From Gottfriedia acidiceleris (lineage in GTDB: Bacteria; Bacillota; Bacilli; Bacillales; Bacillaceae_G): a stretch of 64,000 bases of DNA. Below the pieces are notes generated by a model. It did no database searches. It saw nothing but the letters and a program-made list of their open reading frames with translations, and was not told where the DNA came from. Positions 8,412 to 16,964 of this stretch are shown in pieces (positions within the stretch are counted from its first letter, which is position 1; every line of letters starts with the position of its first letter). The translations under genes and the position numbers were made by a program. The stretch covers positions 1-64,000 of the forward strand of contig NZ_NESS01000002.1 of the NCBI RefSeq assembly GCF_002128425.1, given 5' to 3'.

Positions 8412-9317
8412 TTGAAGTTGTCAATCATAACTTTGTGTAATGGCGTAAATTATGAACTATCGTTAATAGGCTCAAAAGCTATGAATCTTTCAAAAATGGC
8501 AAAATTGTTTGATCATATTCCTGACGGGTTTATACTGACAGGAGAAGCTTTTGAGGCATTTTTATCGATTAATAACATTGAGACCACAAATAATGAAAGG
8601 GTTCAATTAGAAATTTTACAAGGTGAATTTCCTGATCAAATGAAAAGAACTATTCTTATGCAATTTGAGAGGCTAAAAAGTAATACATATGCAGTCGCCG
8701 TCCGTTCCTCATCAGCATTAGAAGACCTACGAGGAGCCTCTTTTGCAGGTCAATATGAAACTATTTTAAATGTTAGAAGTGAGGAAGAGTTATTAAATAG
8801 TATCAAGCGTTGCTGGGCATCGTATTTTTCTAGTTATGTACATGACTATGCGAAGAAAAATCAGATTTCTTTATCAGAGATCAAGATGGGTGTATTAGTA
8901 CAGGGAATGGTTGATGCAGATGTGGCTGGTGTAATTTTCAGTATGAATCCTGTGACATTTAATAAGCAAGAAATTATTATTAACGCAAGCTATGGCTTAG
9001 GGGAATCTGTAGTTGATGGATTGGTTACTCCAGATCTGTTTGTTCTTAATAAAGAATCCAAATTAATTATAAAAGAGCTTGGTCATAAAGAGATACAAGT
9101 TAGACCTATGGAAACCGGAATGGAAAAGACTGAAGTTCCTCCTTCATTGCAGGAAGTATTTTGTTTAGAGGATGAAAAAATCATGGACTTAATGGACATC
9201 ACAAAAAAAATAGAAAACTACTATCAACATCCAGTAGATATTGAGTTTGCTATAAAAAATAATCAATTATATATATTGCAAGTTAGACCGATTACTACTT
9301 TGAAGGGGGAAAAATAA
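8412..9317 (+). CDS. PEP synthase-like ATP-grasp subunit
   Basis: This 301-residue protein corresponds to the N-terminal pyruvate-phosphate-dikinase/PEP-synthase nucleotide-binding domain only. It shows the early lysine (SLIGSKAMNLSKM), AVRSSSALEDLRGASFAGQY, GVLVQGMV, GVIFSMNP and a closing ILQVRPITT. In PEP synthase and rifampicin phosphotransferase this domain uses ATP to phosphorylate a histidine on a mobile domain. Here that histidine domain is on the next gene, 2 nt away, so the two proteins should act as one enzyme. TTG 8412 is preferred over ATG 8400, because GGGAGG (8402-8407) lies between them. Confidence 0.8.
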   Translation: MKLSIITLCNGVNYELSLIGSKAMNLSKMAKLFDHIPDGFILTGEAFEAFLSINNIETTNNERVQLEILQGEFPDQMKRTILMQFERLKSNTYAVAVRSSSALEDLRGASFAGQYETILNVRSEEELLNSIKRCWASYFSSYVHDYAKKNQISLSEIKMGVLVQGMVDADVAGVIFSMNPVTFNKQEIIINASYGLGESVVDGLVTPDLFVLNKESKLIIKELGHKEIQVRPMETGMEKTEVPPSLQEVFCLEDEKIMDLMDITKKIENYYQHPVDIEFAIKNNQLYILQVRPITTLKGEK

Positions 9318-9319
9318 GA

Positions 9320-10966
9320 ATGGGTAAAGAGACGAATGTTTACGAATTAACGGATTTTAAAAAAAATTTATTTTTATCAGAGGAAGAAAAAACAGGATTC
9401 TGGGAACTAGACGGAGCTCACTTTCAAAAACCGTTATCTCCGTTATTTTCTTCCTTCATGATACCTGCGTTAACAGCTGGTACTTTGGAGGCTTTTGAAA
9501 AACTAAAGTTGCCGATGAAACAGTTTCATGCTAAATCATCAAATGGGTATTTTTACCAAACCGTCTTAACACATGAAGATCCAGAAACGCGCCTTAAGGA
9601 ACATCAAGCGTTAATGCAGTCTGTTTTCCCAAGAGCTGTCGAAATTTTTAATAATTATGTTAATGATACGCTATTACCTTTTTATAACCGTTTAGATGAG
9701 TATAAAAATAAAAGTCTAACACTTGTGGAAGCGGAAGAAAAAATATTTGAACTATATGAAATGTATGAAAAGATTTGGTCTATTCATTTTGAAGTGGTTA
9801 TGCCGAGAATATCTATAGGGGCTGCACTGCAAGAAATTTATGGCTCTTTATTAAATACGACAAATACAGCTGTTATCTATGATTTATTATTAGGAACGAT
9901 GAATAAGTCGCTTGAAACAGATCGAGAGCTATGGAAGCTTTCTATGCAAGTAAAAGAGTCCGGCTTATTATCAAAAATCTTTAGTGACACTGCTGCAAAC
10001 GAGCTTCTAGATTCATTACAGGATGTAGCGGTGGGACGACAGTTTATGGTTTCGGTTCAATCCTTCCTTGAAGAATACGGATATCGAACAGCAAATAGTC
10101 ATGAATTTGCCGATGAAACATGGGTAGAAAATCCTTATTATGTTTTAAAAATCATTAAAAATTATCTTGAGAAGGATTACGACTTTGAAGCTGAAATTGA
10201 GGAAGTAATTTCAAATACAGAACATAAAGTAAAAGAAGCTTTATCCAAAATGCCAGAGGGGGAATTAAAAGAAACGTTTAAAGTTCTTCATTATATGGCA
10301 TTAAATATGTGGGGATTGGATGAAGATCATCACTTCTATATTGATGCTATGCTGCCTGCAAAAGCACGTCCATTTTTATTAAATGTCGGTCAAACATTGG
10401 TAAAACATTCTGTCATTGAAAGGAAAGAGGATATTGTATTCCTTTATTTAGATGATTTAATTGAATTACTTAGAGAGCCAAAGAATTCATATGATTTAAT
10501 AAAGAATAGAAAAGAAGAGCATTTACGTAATCAAGCGCATACTCCTCAACCGTTCTTTGGTCAACCGCCAGCTGGTCCTATAGATCCAGTTTATGAGCTT
10601 GTATTTGGTGCAAAAATGCCTGATTTGAATCAAGTGACGAAAACATTTACCGGTTATTCTGGAGTGCAAGGATTATACAAAGGAACGGTAAGAGTGGTTC
10701 GTGATCAAAGTGAATTTGGTAAAGTCAAAAAAGGTGATATTCTTGTTTGTAAAACAACGACGCCTCCATGGACAGTCTTATTTACTTTAGTAGGTGGGAT
10801 TGTAACGGATGTTGGTGGTATTTTATCTCATGCAGCCACGGTAGCCAGAGAATACGGAGTACCTTGTGTAATTGGTACAAAAATTGCCACTTCAATGTTA
10901 AAAGATGGCGATATCATTACAGTGGATGGGACAAAAGGAGAAGTCATCATCCATGAGCAGAACTAA
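9320..10966 (+). CDS. Substrate-binding and phosphohistidine subunit of a PEP synthase-like enzyme
   Basis: The 548 residues split into a long helical region (about 1-450) without the PEP-synthase TIM barrel, and a C-terminal swivelling domain with GGILSHAATVAREYGVPCV (phospho-histidine His504). This resembles rifampicin phosphotransferase residues after its ATP domain, that is antibiotic-binding domain plus His domain, but split from the ATP-grasp part. Phenylphosphate synthase is also a split enzyme of this superfamily. I infer a phosphotransferase acting on an antibiotic, phenol or similar small molecule; the substrate cannot be told. A GGGGGA box precedes the ATG. The gene overlaps the following transporter gene by 14 nt. 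Confidence 0.75.
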   Translation: MGKETNVYELTDFKKNLFLSEEEKTGFWELDGAHFQKPLSPLFSSFMIPALTAGTLEAFEKLKLPMKQFHAKSSNGYFYQTVLTHEDPETRLKEHQALMQSVFPRAVEIFNNYVNDTLLPFYNRLDEYKNKSLTLVEAEEKIFELYEMYEKIWSIHFEVVMPRISIGAALQEIYGSLLNTTNTAVIYDLLLGTMNKSLETDRELWKLSMQVKESGLLSKIFSDTAANELLDSLQDVAVGRQFMVSVQSFLEEYGYRTANSHEFADETWVENPYYVLKIIKNYLEKDYDFEAEIEEVISNTEHKVKEALSKMPEGELKETFKVLHYMALNMWGLDEDHHFYIDAMLPAKARPFLLNVGQTLVKHSVIERKEDIVFLYLDDLIELLREPKNSYDLIKNRKEEHLRNQAHTPQPFFGQPPAGPIDPVYELVFGAKMPDLNQVTKTFTGYSGVQGLYKGTVRVVRDQSEFGKVKKGDILVCKTTTPPWTVLFTLVGGIVTDVGGILSHAATVAREYGVPCVIGTKIATSMLKDGDIITVDGTKGEVIIHEQN

Positions 10967-12281
10967 AGAGATTCTAATTTTACTAGCTATATTAACAGGG
11001 ACTATTTTGGTCCCTGTTAATTCAACGATGATTGCCGTAGGGTTACCGACGATTGCTTCAGAATTATCTGTTTCTATACCCGATATTACTTGGGTTGTAA
11101 CCATTTATTTAATCGTTATGGCTGTAGCTCAGCCAATTGCTGGGAAGTTAGGTGACATTTACGGAAATAAAAAGGTGTTACTAATTGGATTTTCACTACT
11201 GATCATATTTTCAGTAGCATGTGCTTTTTCATTTAATTTGGTTTCATTAATTATTTTCCGTTCTTTACAAGCACTTGGAGGAGCACTCGTTACCCCGAAT
11301 GCAACTGCAATCATTCGGTTCATCATCCCTAAAGAAAAACTAAGTAATGTCTTTGGTCTTTTCGGTATGTCAATGGGGTTGGGTGCATCAGTTGGACCAC
11401 TTCTTGGATCTGGACTCATTAGTCTATTCAACTGGGAAGCTATTTTCTGGGTGAATATTCCTTTTTTAATTATAGCCATTTTTTTATCTTGGTTTATGAT
11501 ACCAAATCAGAGTAAAACGAAAACAAATTCCTTAGATTTATTTGGTTCTATTTATCTTGGTATTGTATTAACGTTCATCACCTTGCTATTCACACATAAT
11601 GAGTACTTAAATGTATGGACCATTCTTACATTACTACTTTTCGTTGGACTATTTATTTATCAAGAACGAACTGCGAAAACGCCACTCATCGAGTTTTCCA
11701 TGTTTAAAAATAAAGCATTTTCTAGTTCGAATCTATCAATCTTAATTAATAATTTTGTCATGTACAGTACCATATTATTTATTCCAATTTTATTAAAATC
11801 TTATCATTTTACGATTAATAAGATTGGTAGTTTGTTATTTTACTTTTCTCTTGCTATGTCTATATCCGCTTTGGTTGGTGGGAAGTTAGCAAATAAATTC
11901 GGAAAAGAAAAAGTTATTATCTTATCTTTTCTATTATCTAGTTTTACCGTTTTATTTTATTTTGGATTTACTCCGAAAGTAACCTATCTTTATTTAATGA
12001 GTACTCTCTTATTAGGAGGTTTTTCTGCTGGTATTGGTGCAGCAGCCATGCAATCGACAAACCTAGAATCTGTATCAAAGGAAAAATCAGGTGTTGCTGC
12101 AGGGATCTATTCAACCTTTAGATATATAGGGGGGATGATGGCTTCTGCGGCGGTTAGTATTTTTGTAGGAAAGGTATTTTTATACGTCCTTTTATTAATT
12201 TTTTCCATAATAGGTCTTATCCTTTCAATTGTATTAACACTTGGTCAGGCTAAGTCGGTGAAAAAGTATTTAGTGGGATAG
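10953..12281 (+). CDS. MFS efflux transporter (DHA2-like)
   Basis: This 442-residue drug:H+ antiporter-type protein has 12-14 predicted membrane segments. Family motifs visible are GKLGDIYGNKKVLLIG (motif A loop after TM2), FRSLQALGGALVTPN and the antiporter motif C in LGASVGPLLGSGL. ATG 10953 overlaps the preceding gene by 14 nt, giving translational coupling. An upstream in-frame ATG at 10905 would lie deep in the previous gene. Coupling to a phosphotransferase suggests export of the same toxic compound that the enzyme modifies, or of its product. A terminator follows. Confidence 0.85.
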   Translation: MSRTKEILILLAILTGTILVPVNSTMIAVGLPTIASELSVSIPDITWVVTIYLIVMAVAQPIAGKLGDIYGNKKVLLIGFSLLIIFSVACAFSFNLVSLIIFRSLQALGGALVTPNATAIIRFIIPKEKLSNVFGLFGMSMGLGASVGPLLGSGLISLFNWEAIFWVNIPFLIIAIFLSWFMIPNQSKTKTNSLDLFGSIYLGIVLTFITLLFTHNEYLNVWTILTLLLFVGLFIYQERTAKTPLIEFSMFKNKAFSSSNLSILINNFVMYSTILFIPILLKSYHFTINKIGSLLFYFSLAMSISALVGGKLANKFGKEKVIILSFLLSSFTVLFYFGFTPKVTYLYLMSTLLLGGFSAGIGAAAMQSTNLESVSKEKSGVAAGIYSTFRYIGGMMASAAVSIFVGKVFLYVLLLIFSIIGLILSIVLTLGQAKSVKKYLVG

Positions 12282-12306
12282 TCATATTTTTAAGAGAAGT
12301 TTATGA

Positions 12307-12340
12307 AGGGATTGATTGCATTTTATCAATCCCTATTTTT
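12307..12340 (+). terminator. Terminator of the phosphotransferase-exporter unit
   Basis: AGGGATTGA (12307-12315) pairs with TCAATCCCT (12326-12334), then ATTTTT. Confidence 0.85.
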
Positions 12341-12608
12341 GGTGGTATATATGTTCAAAATCATGTGTTAGGTAGTCCACGCATCCTTTCGATAAACTGG
12401 TTTTCTTACGTGGAAATAGAATAGCCTCGATATAAGAAAGGTAGCTAACCGTTTCTACCCGAAAACAACAAATTAATGAAATATATTATATTTCGTTCCA
12501 GTAGATTTGTTACTTAGTAGGATAAAAGCATGGGGAAATAAAAGAAAACAAATTAAAGAAAATTACCTGTTCCCCATACTTTATAATGCTCAAGGATAGT
12601 TTGGATCT
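12341..12608. other. Intergenic between convergent genes
   Basis: No gene. An inverted repeat ATGGGGAA...TTCCCCAT (about 12532-12578, loop of about 35) may end transcription of the minus-strand kinase gene, but it has no clear U-tract. Confidence 0.35.
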
Positions 12609-13382
12609 TTATTTAAAATATTTTTTTACAAAAGTATACACTGAATCCGCAAGTGTTTTTTTCCGTTCTATAAGATACCTATAAAGTGCTTCTTTGTCTT
12701 CAAGTGAAACATCCCAGTCCACAGGAATATCCCGAATCACTTCTTCGATTGACACTTCTGGCAATGACAAGATTTGTTCAATATAAGATGAAATGATTTT
12801 TAAGTCTTCTAGCATGCCAGCTGTCCAAATATGAACGACTGAATCCTTTTTAAACTTTTTGGGCTTTTGAAGAGTTTCTGCATTCCATTTGTATCCTCCT
12901 GGAAAACATTTTCCATGATCAATCATATGAATGTCATATTGTCCACCCGGAAGTCGTTCTAAAAGAATATTGCTTTTAGTGCGGTCAGCACCAAACACCC
13001 AATGATCGAATACGAGTATTCCGGCCAAATCATGGGGATTTTTCACTTCCTTTATAGCTGGATGAGGAGGTTTTTTCGCAAGGCCAGTACAATTATCTAT
13101 ATAAAGACTAGCAAACTGGTTGCCTGGTTTGTAATGAGAAGAAAATTTTTTTGGTATAAGCTGAATTTGCTCCTCGGACATATATACAATTTCAAATGGC
13201 ACTACAGGTAAAGACAGCAGTTGTCCTAGTCTAGCAACTACGAATTCGTTTACGAGCTCCCTTGTTCCGTGGAAATTATTTTTACATTTAACTGCATAAC
13301 GATTACCATCACTAAACGAAAATAAATGAGCAGCTTTTCCAGATAGCGTCTCCAAATATTTTTCCGGTACTATCGATGTCAT
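12609..13382 (-). CDS. HipA-like kinase family protein
   Basis: This 257-residue protein has a kinase-like fold related to HipA/PI3-4 kinases. Visible are a nucleotide-binding region with YAVKCKNN (Lys33 and neighbours), a catalytic loop FGADRTKSNILLE (Asp and Asn in the DRxxxN pattern) and a metal-binding HMIDHGKCFPGG. It lacks the HipA N-terminal domain and no HipB-type antitoxin is adjacent, so a classic toxin-antitoxin role is unlikely. It follows a small membrane-protein gene by 3 nt in the same operon. The substrate is unknown. Confidence 0.75.
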   Translation of the reverse strand: MTSIVPEKYLETLSGKAAHLFSFSDGNRYAVKCKNNFHGTRELVNEFVVARLGQLLSLPVVPFEIVYMSEEQIQLIPKKFSSHYKPGNQFASLYIDNCTGLAKKPPHPAIKEVKNPHDLAGILVFDHWVFGADRTKSNILLERLPGGQYDIHMIDHGKCFPGGYKWNAETLQKPKKFKKDSVVHIWTAGMLEDLKIISSYIEQILSLPEVSIEEVIRDIPVDWDVSLEDKEALYRYLIERKKTLADSVYTFVKKYFK

Positions 13383-13385
13383 AAT

Positions 13386-13607
13386 TCAGCCTCCATTTAA
13401 AGTAATACATAATACGATATTCAATAGAAGTAGTAGAGTGCCGGAAAAAAGAATAAATGATAGAAATTTGATTTCGTGAATTGTAATTTTACGTAAATCT
13501 TTTGCTACTTGTTCAAGAAATGAGCTACTTCTAATTTCATTGTATGTTTTACCGTATGCATCTCTTGTATAAGCACTTGTGGTGTAAAAGGTAGACATCT
13601 TTTTCAT
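13386..13607 (-). CDS. Small membrane protein upstream of the HipA-like kinase
   Basis: This 73-residue protein has a polar, Tyr/Ser/Thr-rich N-terminal half (TTSAYTRDAYGKTYNEIRSS) and one C-terminal membrane segment (about residues 47-69). I do not recognise the family. It is the first gene of a two-gene operon with the HipA-like kinase (gap 3 nt). The cytosolic Ser/Thr/Tyr-rich tail could be a substrate or anchor of the kinase; this is inference only. Confidence 0.6.
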   Translation of the reverse strand: MKKMSTFYTTSAYTRDAYGKTYNEIRSSSFLEQVAKDLRKITIHEIKFLSFILFSGTLLLLLNIVLCITLNGG

Positions 13608-13839
13608 GAAGAATCAGAAGAATACTATCTAATTAGCTACGATGAACTCTTATCTATCACAAATATTAAATCCTTATGTAACTAAAACATGTGATAGTTG
13701 AAGATCGAGTCAAAAAATGGGCTATTTTTTTATTGAACAAACTAGTAGTATAGTTCAATAAGTAAACAGGAAAATGGAAATATATGTTAAAATATAGTGG
13801 CATACCTAAAAATTAATTATTATAAAAAGAGGTGAAACT

Positions 13840-14115
13840 ATGAAAAATTTCAGTGCAATTTCGATAATATTATTAATTATAGGATTGGTTTTGTTTGGAA
13901 TAATTTATGTAATTCCAGGCTTCAACGAACTTATGGCTTTAATTGGTTTTTTATCTATATTATTTGCGGCGATATGTAGCTTTATAGCAATTTCAAAAAA
14001 AGAAAGAGGGAACACTAAGTTTTTTGCAGTATCTTCGTTTTTTTTTATATTTTTATTGATTACTTGTTTTGAACCCTTTCTTATTTTACGTATGCTAACT
14101 TGGATTAAAAATTAA
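13840..14115 (+). CDS. Small hypothetical membrane protein
   Basis: This 91-residue, very hydrophobic protein has three predicted membrane segments (about residues 6-26, 31-50 and 58-80) separated by a KKERGNTK loop. AGAGGTG precedes the ATG. No family is recognised. It stands alone on the plus strand, with no clear terminator. Confidence 0.6.
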   Translation: MKNFSAISIILLIIGLVLFGIIYVIPGFNELMALIGFLSILFAAICSFIAISKKERGNTKFFAVSSFFFIFLLITCFEPFLILRMLTWIKN

Positions 14116-14224
14116 TATATATATATCCGTGAAATATTTAATTCTCAAAATTAAGTAAGTAATTGTTATTGATTTCCAAATTATAATTTATATGCATTCA
14201 TACAAAGGAAGAAGGTCATTATTG

Positions 14225-15151
14225 TTGAAATACATAAAAGTATTATTCAGTATGCTTACCGTTGTTTATCTAGCAGGGTGTAATATCACAAGCCAAAAAA
14301 CAGAAACGAAACAAGCAAATAATTTAATTTCCTATTATGAATCGCTTAAACTACAAAGTGCCATTGAATCTTCTTTCAACAAAAAAGTGTTACAGAAAAA
14401 AGGCTATCCAGATGGTTATGATTTAACTCTTTCTCGTAAAAAGAAAGAAGTCGTTCTCGTAATTAGACCATATTCAAAGAAAAATTTTAATTATTTAAAA
14501 GGTGACCTTCAACGTAATATTGAAGATGTGTTAAAAACGAAAAATTATAGCGATTATAACGTGAAAGTCAAAGCTCTGTGGAACAAAACTAATGTGTCAG
14601 AAAGGCAAAAGCAAGAAGAAAAGATTCTTAAAGAAGTAGCAGAGGAGTTTAAGAAACGCCATAATCAAAAGCTAGAGGTTGGACCTGGGGCTATGTTTTC
14701 AGCTACTGATGGCCGAGTAATAAGTATTACCTTATCCTATACTCAAAATGATAATGGTAACATTACTGAAATTACGAATCCATCTGAAATTAACAACTAT
14801 AATAAAGAGTTTTTCAATCTCGTTCAAGAAAAAGGATTTAATATTAAACAGATACCAGTGAACTTTACTTTTAATAAAACAGGAAAATGGATAAAAAAAA
14901 TTGCTCCTTCTATAGACATAGGATTAAAGGAAATGACAGAACTGAAAGTTACGTATACAACGATAATAGATGAGAAACATCCAATTATCATTAATACATC
15001 ACTAAACAGTTCAGATCCAAATGCGAAGGAACTCGGAGAAAAGATAGAGAAATTAGTTAATGAGTTTTTACAATATGATGAAATAAACAAATCTTATCCT
15101 GGTCCTTATGGAATTAATGTTCTAAGCGAAGATAATAAAAAAATTAATTAA
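14225..15151 (+). CDS. Lipoprotein, possibly DUF4030 family
   Basis: This lipoprotein of about 308 residues has a short signal peptide and lipobox (YLAGCNI, Cys about residue 18). The mature part is rich in Lys, Asn and Thr with two repeated alpha/beta-like halves. Its sequence style (YDLTLSRKKKEVVLVIRPYS) resembles Bacillus DUF4030 proteins as I remember them; this is not certain. TTG 14225 is chosen because AGGAAGAAGG (14206-14215) precedes it and the signal peptide then starts MKYIKVLF. It would be anchored outside the membrane. The function is unknown. A strong terminator follows. Confidence 0.65.
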   Translation: MKYIKVLFSMLTVVYLAGCNITSQKTETKQANNLISYYESLKLQSAIESSFNKKVLQKKGYPDGYDLTLSRKKKEVVLVIRPYSKKNFNYLKGDLQRNIEDVLKTKNYSDYNVKVKALWNKTNVSERQKQEEKILKEVAEEFKKRHNQKLEVGPGAMFSATDGRVISITLSYTQNDNGNITEITNPSEINNYNKEFFNLVQEKGFNIKQIPVNFTFNKTGKWIKKIAPSIDIGLKEMTELKVTYTTIIDEKHPIIINTSLNSSDPNAKELGEKIEKLVNEFLQYDEINKSYPGPYGINVLSEDNKKIN

Positions 15152-15170
15152 GGTACTATAGAGTGTAAGG

Positions 15171-15220
15171 AAAGCTCATTTTCTCATTATTAATTGAGAA
15201 AATTGAGCTTTTTTATTTTT
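15171..15220 (+). terminator. Terminator of the lipoprotein gene
   Basis: AAAGCTCATTTTCTCA pairs with TTGAGAAAATTGAGCTTT, followed by a T-rich run. Confidence 0.9.
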
Positions 15221-15404
15221 CTTTGAAAAAAGTAATTTACTCAAGCTATGCAACTACGAATTGATTTAGTTCGAAAAAGAATATTATTTAGATTTACTAC
15301 TAAAACGAGAAATCCAGCATTCTTCAATATACAATTCATCAGCTAAACCATCTTAAGAAACTATTTTAATTGAGAGATAATATTTATTTATTCCAAAGGA
15401 AAGA

Positions 15405-15445
15405 AGTATTAGATAATAATATAAGCGATATTATTATCTAATACT
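15405..15445. repeat. Perfect 18-bp inverted repeat
   Basis: AGTATTAGATAATAATAT (15405-15422), a 5-base loop AAGCG, then the exact reverse complement to 15445. It is flanked by AAAGGA on the left and TCCTTTT on the right. It lies between two terminator-bounded genes. It could be a terminator stem read from the left, a cruciform or a protein site. Confidence 0.7.
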
Positions 15446-15578
15446 CCTTTTAAACAGTTTATTTGAAATTTTATTGATTATTTTCAGAATTTTCCCTCCA
15501 TATAAAAATATAAATTAAAAGTATCTTAAATTCGTCTCAAGATTAATAAGGTATCTAATTAAAAAAGGAGGAATAGTT

Positions 15579-16517
15579 ATGTTTTGTAAAATATGTGGCA
15601 ATTCATTAGTAGAAAATGACCGTTTTTGTGGGAATTGTGGAACAAAAGTTATTACTTTGAAAAATGAAGAGGTAATTTCAACAATTCATGATCAGATTAA
15701 TGAGGATCTTTTCTCAGGTGAATCGGTTTCAAAAGTAGTTACATCTAGAACTGAACTATCGAAACTTGAATCTGCCAGAAACGTACATAATGGGCTCTTA
15801 TCACAAACAGAAACTGAACCAGGCGCAAATAGCCAAGCAATAAATCATATTAATTCAGAGCAATTTAATCAATTTAAATCATCAATGTTAGACTTTTGGA
15901 GTTTCTTTAAATTAGCTTGTAAAAAGCCATATGGTGTTGCACAAGCAGTTAATGAAAAACATTTTTTAAAAGGAATTATTATTTTAATTTTATATTCGCT
16001 ATTAATTCCAGCAACTTTATATAATGTATTAAAAATTGGTATTAAATCAACAGAGAGTGTTCTAGGAGGTTATACAAACTTCAGTAGCCAATTAAATTTT
16101 AGTGCCTTGGTTATTAGCCCATTTGTTATGATTTTAATTGTTCATTTGGTAACTGTCATTACATCTTACATTTTTTTAAAAGGTAAAAAAACAAATCTTC
16201 AATTAAAAGAAGTTATTGCGAGATTAGGTACTTTATATTCTGTTAGTTTAGCTTTAATTTTCTTTGCATTTATTTTAAGTTATGTCTCTATAACACTTTG
16301 TTTAATATTTGTCTTAATATCGATATTTATAAGTATTAGTGTTGTACCATTATTAATAAGTTCGTTCCAAAATACTAATTCAAAAGGAATCGATAGTTTA
16401 TATATCATTTCAATAGTTTTCATTGTAATGTCAATTACACAAATAATTTTATTACGATCCGTGATAATAAATACTATTGATAGAATGAGTGACTTACTGT
16501 TAGGGAAGCTATTTTAA
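15579..16517 (+). CDS. Zinc-ribbon membrane protein
   Basis: This 312-residue protein begins with a rubredoxin-like zinc ribbon (CKICGNSL...CGNCGTKV, four cysteines), then a polar linker (about 30-110) and five hydrophobic segments (about residues 130-300) of the Yip1/DUF type. Zinc-ribbon membrane proteins of this build are common in Bacillus and mostly unstudied. GGAGG precedes the ATG. A second zinc-ribbon gene on the opposite strand lies 1.3 kb away, beyond an amidase. The function is not known. Confidence 0.7.
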   Translation: MFCKICGNSLVENDRFCGNCGTKVITLKNEEVISTIHDQINEDLFSGESVSKVVTSRTELSKLESARNVHNGLLSQTETEPGANSQAINHINSEQFNQFKSSMLDFWSFFKLACKKPYGVAQAVNEKHFLKGIIILILYSLLIPATLYNVLKIGIKSTESVLGGYTNFSSQLNFSALVISPFVMILIVHLVTVITSYIFLKGKKTNLQLKEVIARLGTLYSVSLALIFFAFILSYVSITLCLIFVLISIFISISVVPLLISSFQNTNSKGIDSLYIISIVFIVMSITQIILLRSVIINTIDRMSDLLLGKLF

Positions 16518-16869
16518 TTAATAAATATCGAATAAAGTTTAATTAAATCTGCAAGTTATTATTAGCCAAAACTCGATAGTTAGATAGATAGAACAAAAAC
16601 TATACCTAAGATCTATAATATTATCTCATTTAAGTAGAAAGTGAAAAAACAACACATTCAATTTGTGGATGGTACTATTTTACTTGGATGGGACCTTTTT
16701 CTGAATAAAAATGGACAAGCATTCCATTCTGTGTTCAGAGCGGAATATTAATAAAAGACAATTTGTGCTTTTAATAATGGAGTGCGAATTTTTAACAAGC
16801 TTTCTATAGATTATGAATTCATTTATAAATCTATAAAAATCTAACTATATAAATACCAGAAATGGACCT
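16518..16869. other. Intergenic, possibly decayed sequence
   Basis: No ORF. The stretch 16700-16795 holds loosely paired arms (ATTAATAAAAG...CTTTTAATAAT) and looks like old degraded sequence. I cannot assign it. Confidence 0.3.
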
Positions 16870-16915
16870 ATAAAAAAAGAAACGTGTAAGGCATCCAAGG
16901 ATACCCAAACACGTT
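16870..16915 (-). terminator. Terminator of the amidase operon
   Basis: On the minus strand AACGTGT pairs with ACACGTT, with an inner GGTATCC/GGATGCC stem, followed by TCTTTTTTTAT. Confidence 0.85.
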
Positions 16916-16964
16916 CTAAAATACAACAAAAAAAGAGAAGTTCGGGTAAATAGAATTTGATATG

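Noticed and set aside
12609-13607. HipBA-type toxin-antitoxin system
   Set aside because: The small upstream protein is a membrane protein without a helix-turn-helix, and the kinase lacks the HipA N-terminal domain.
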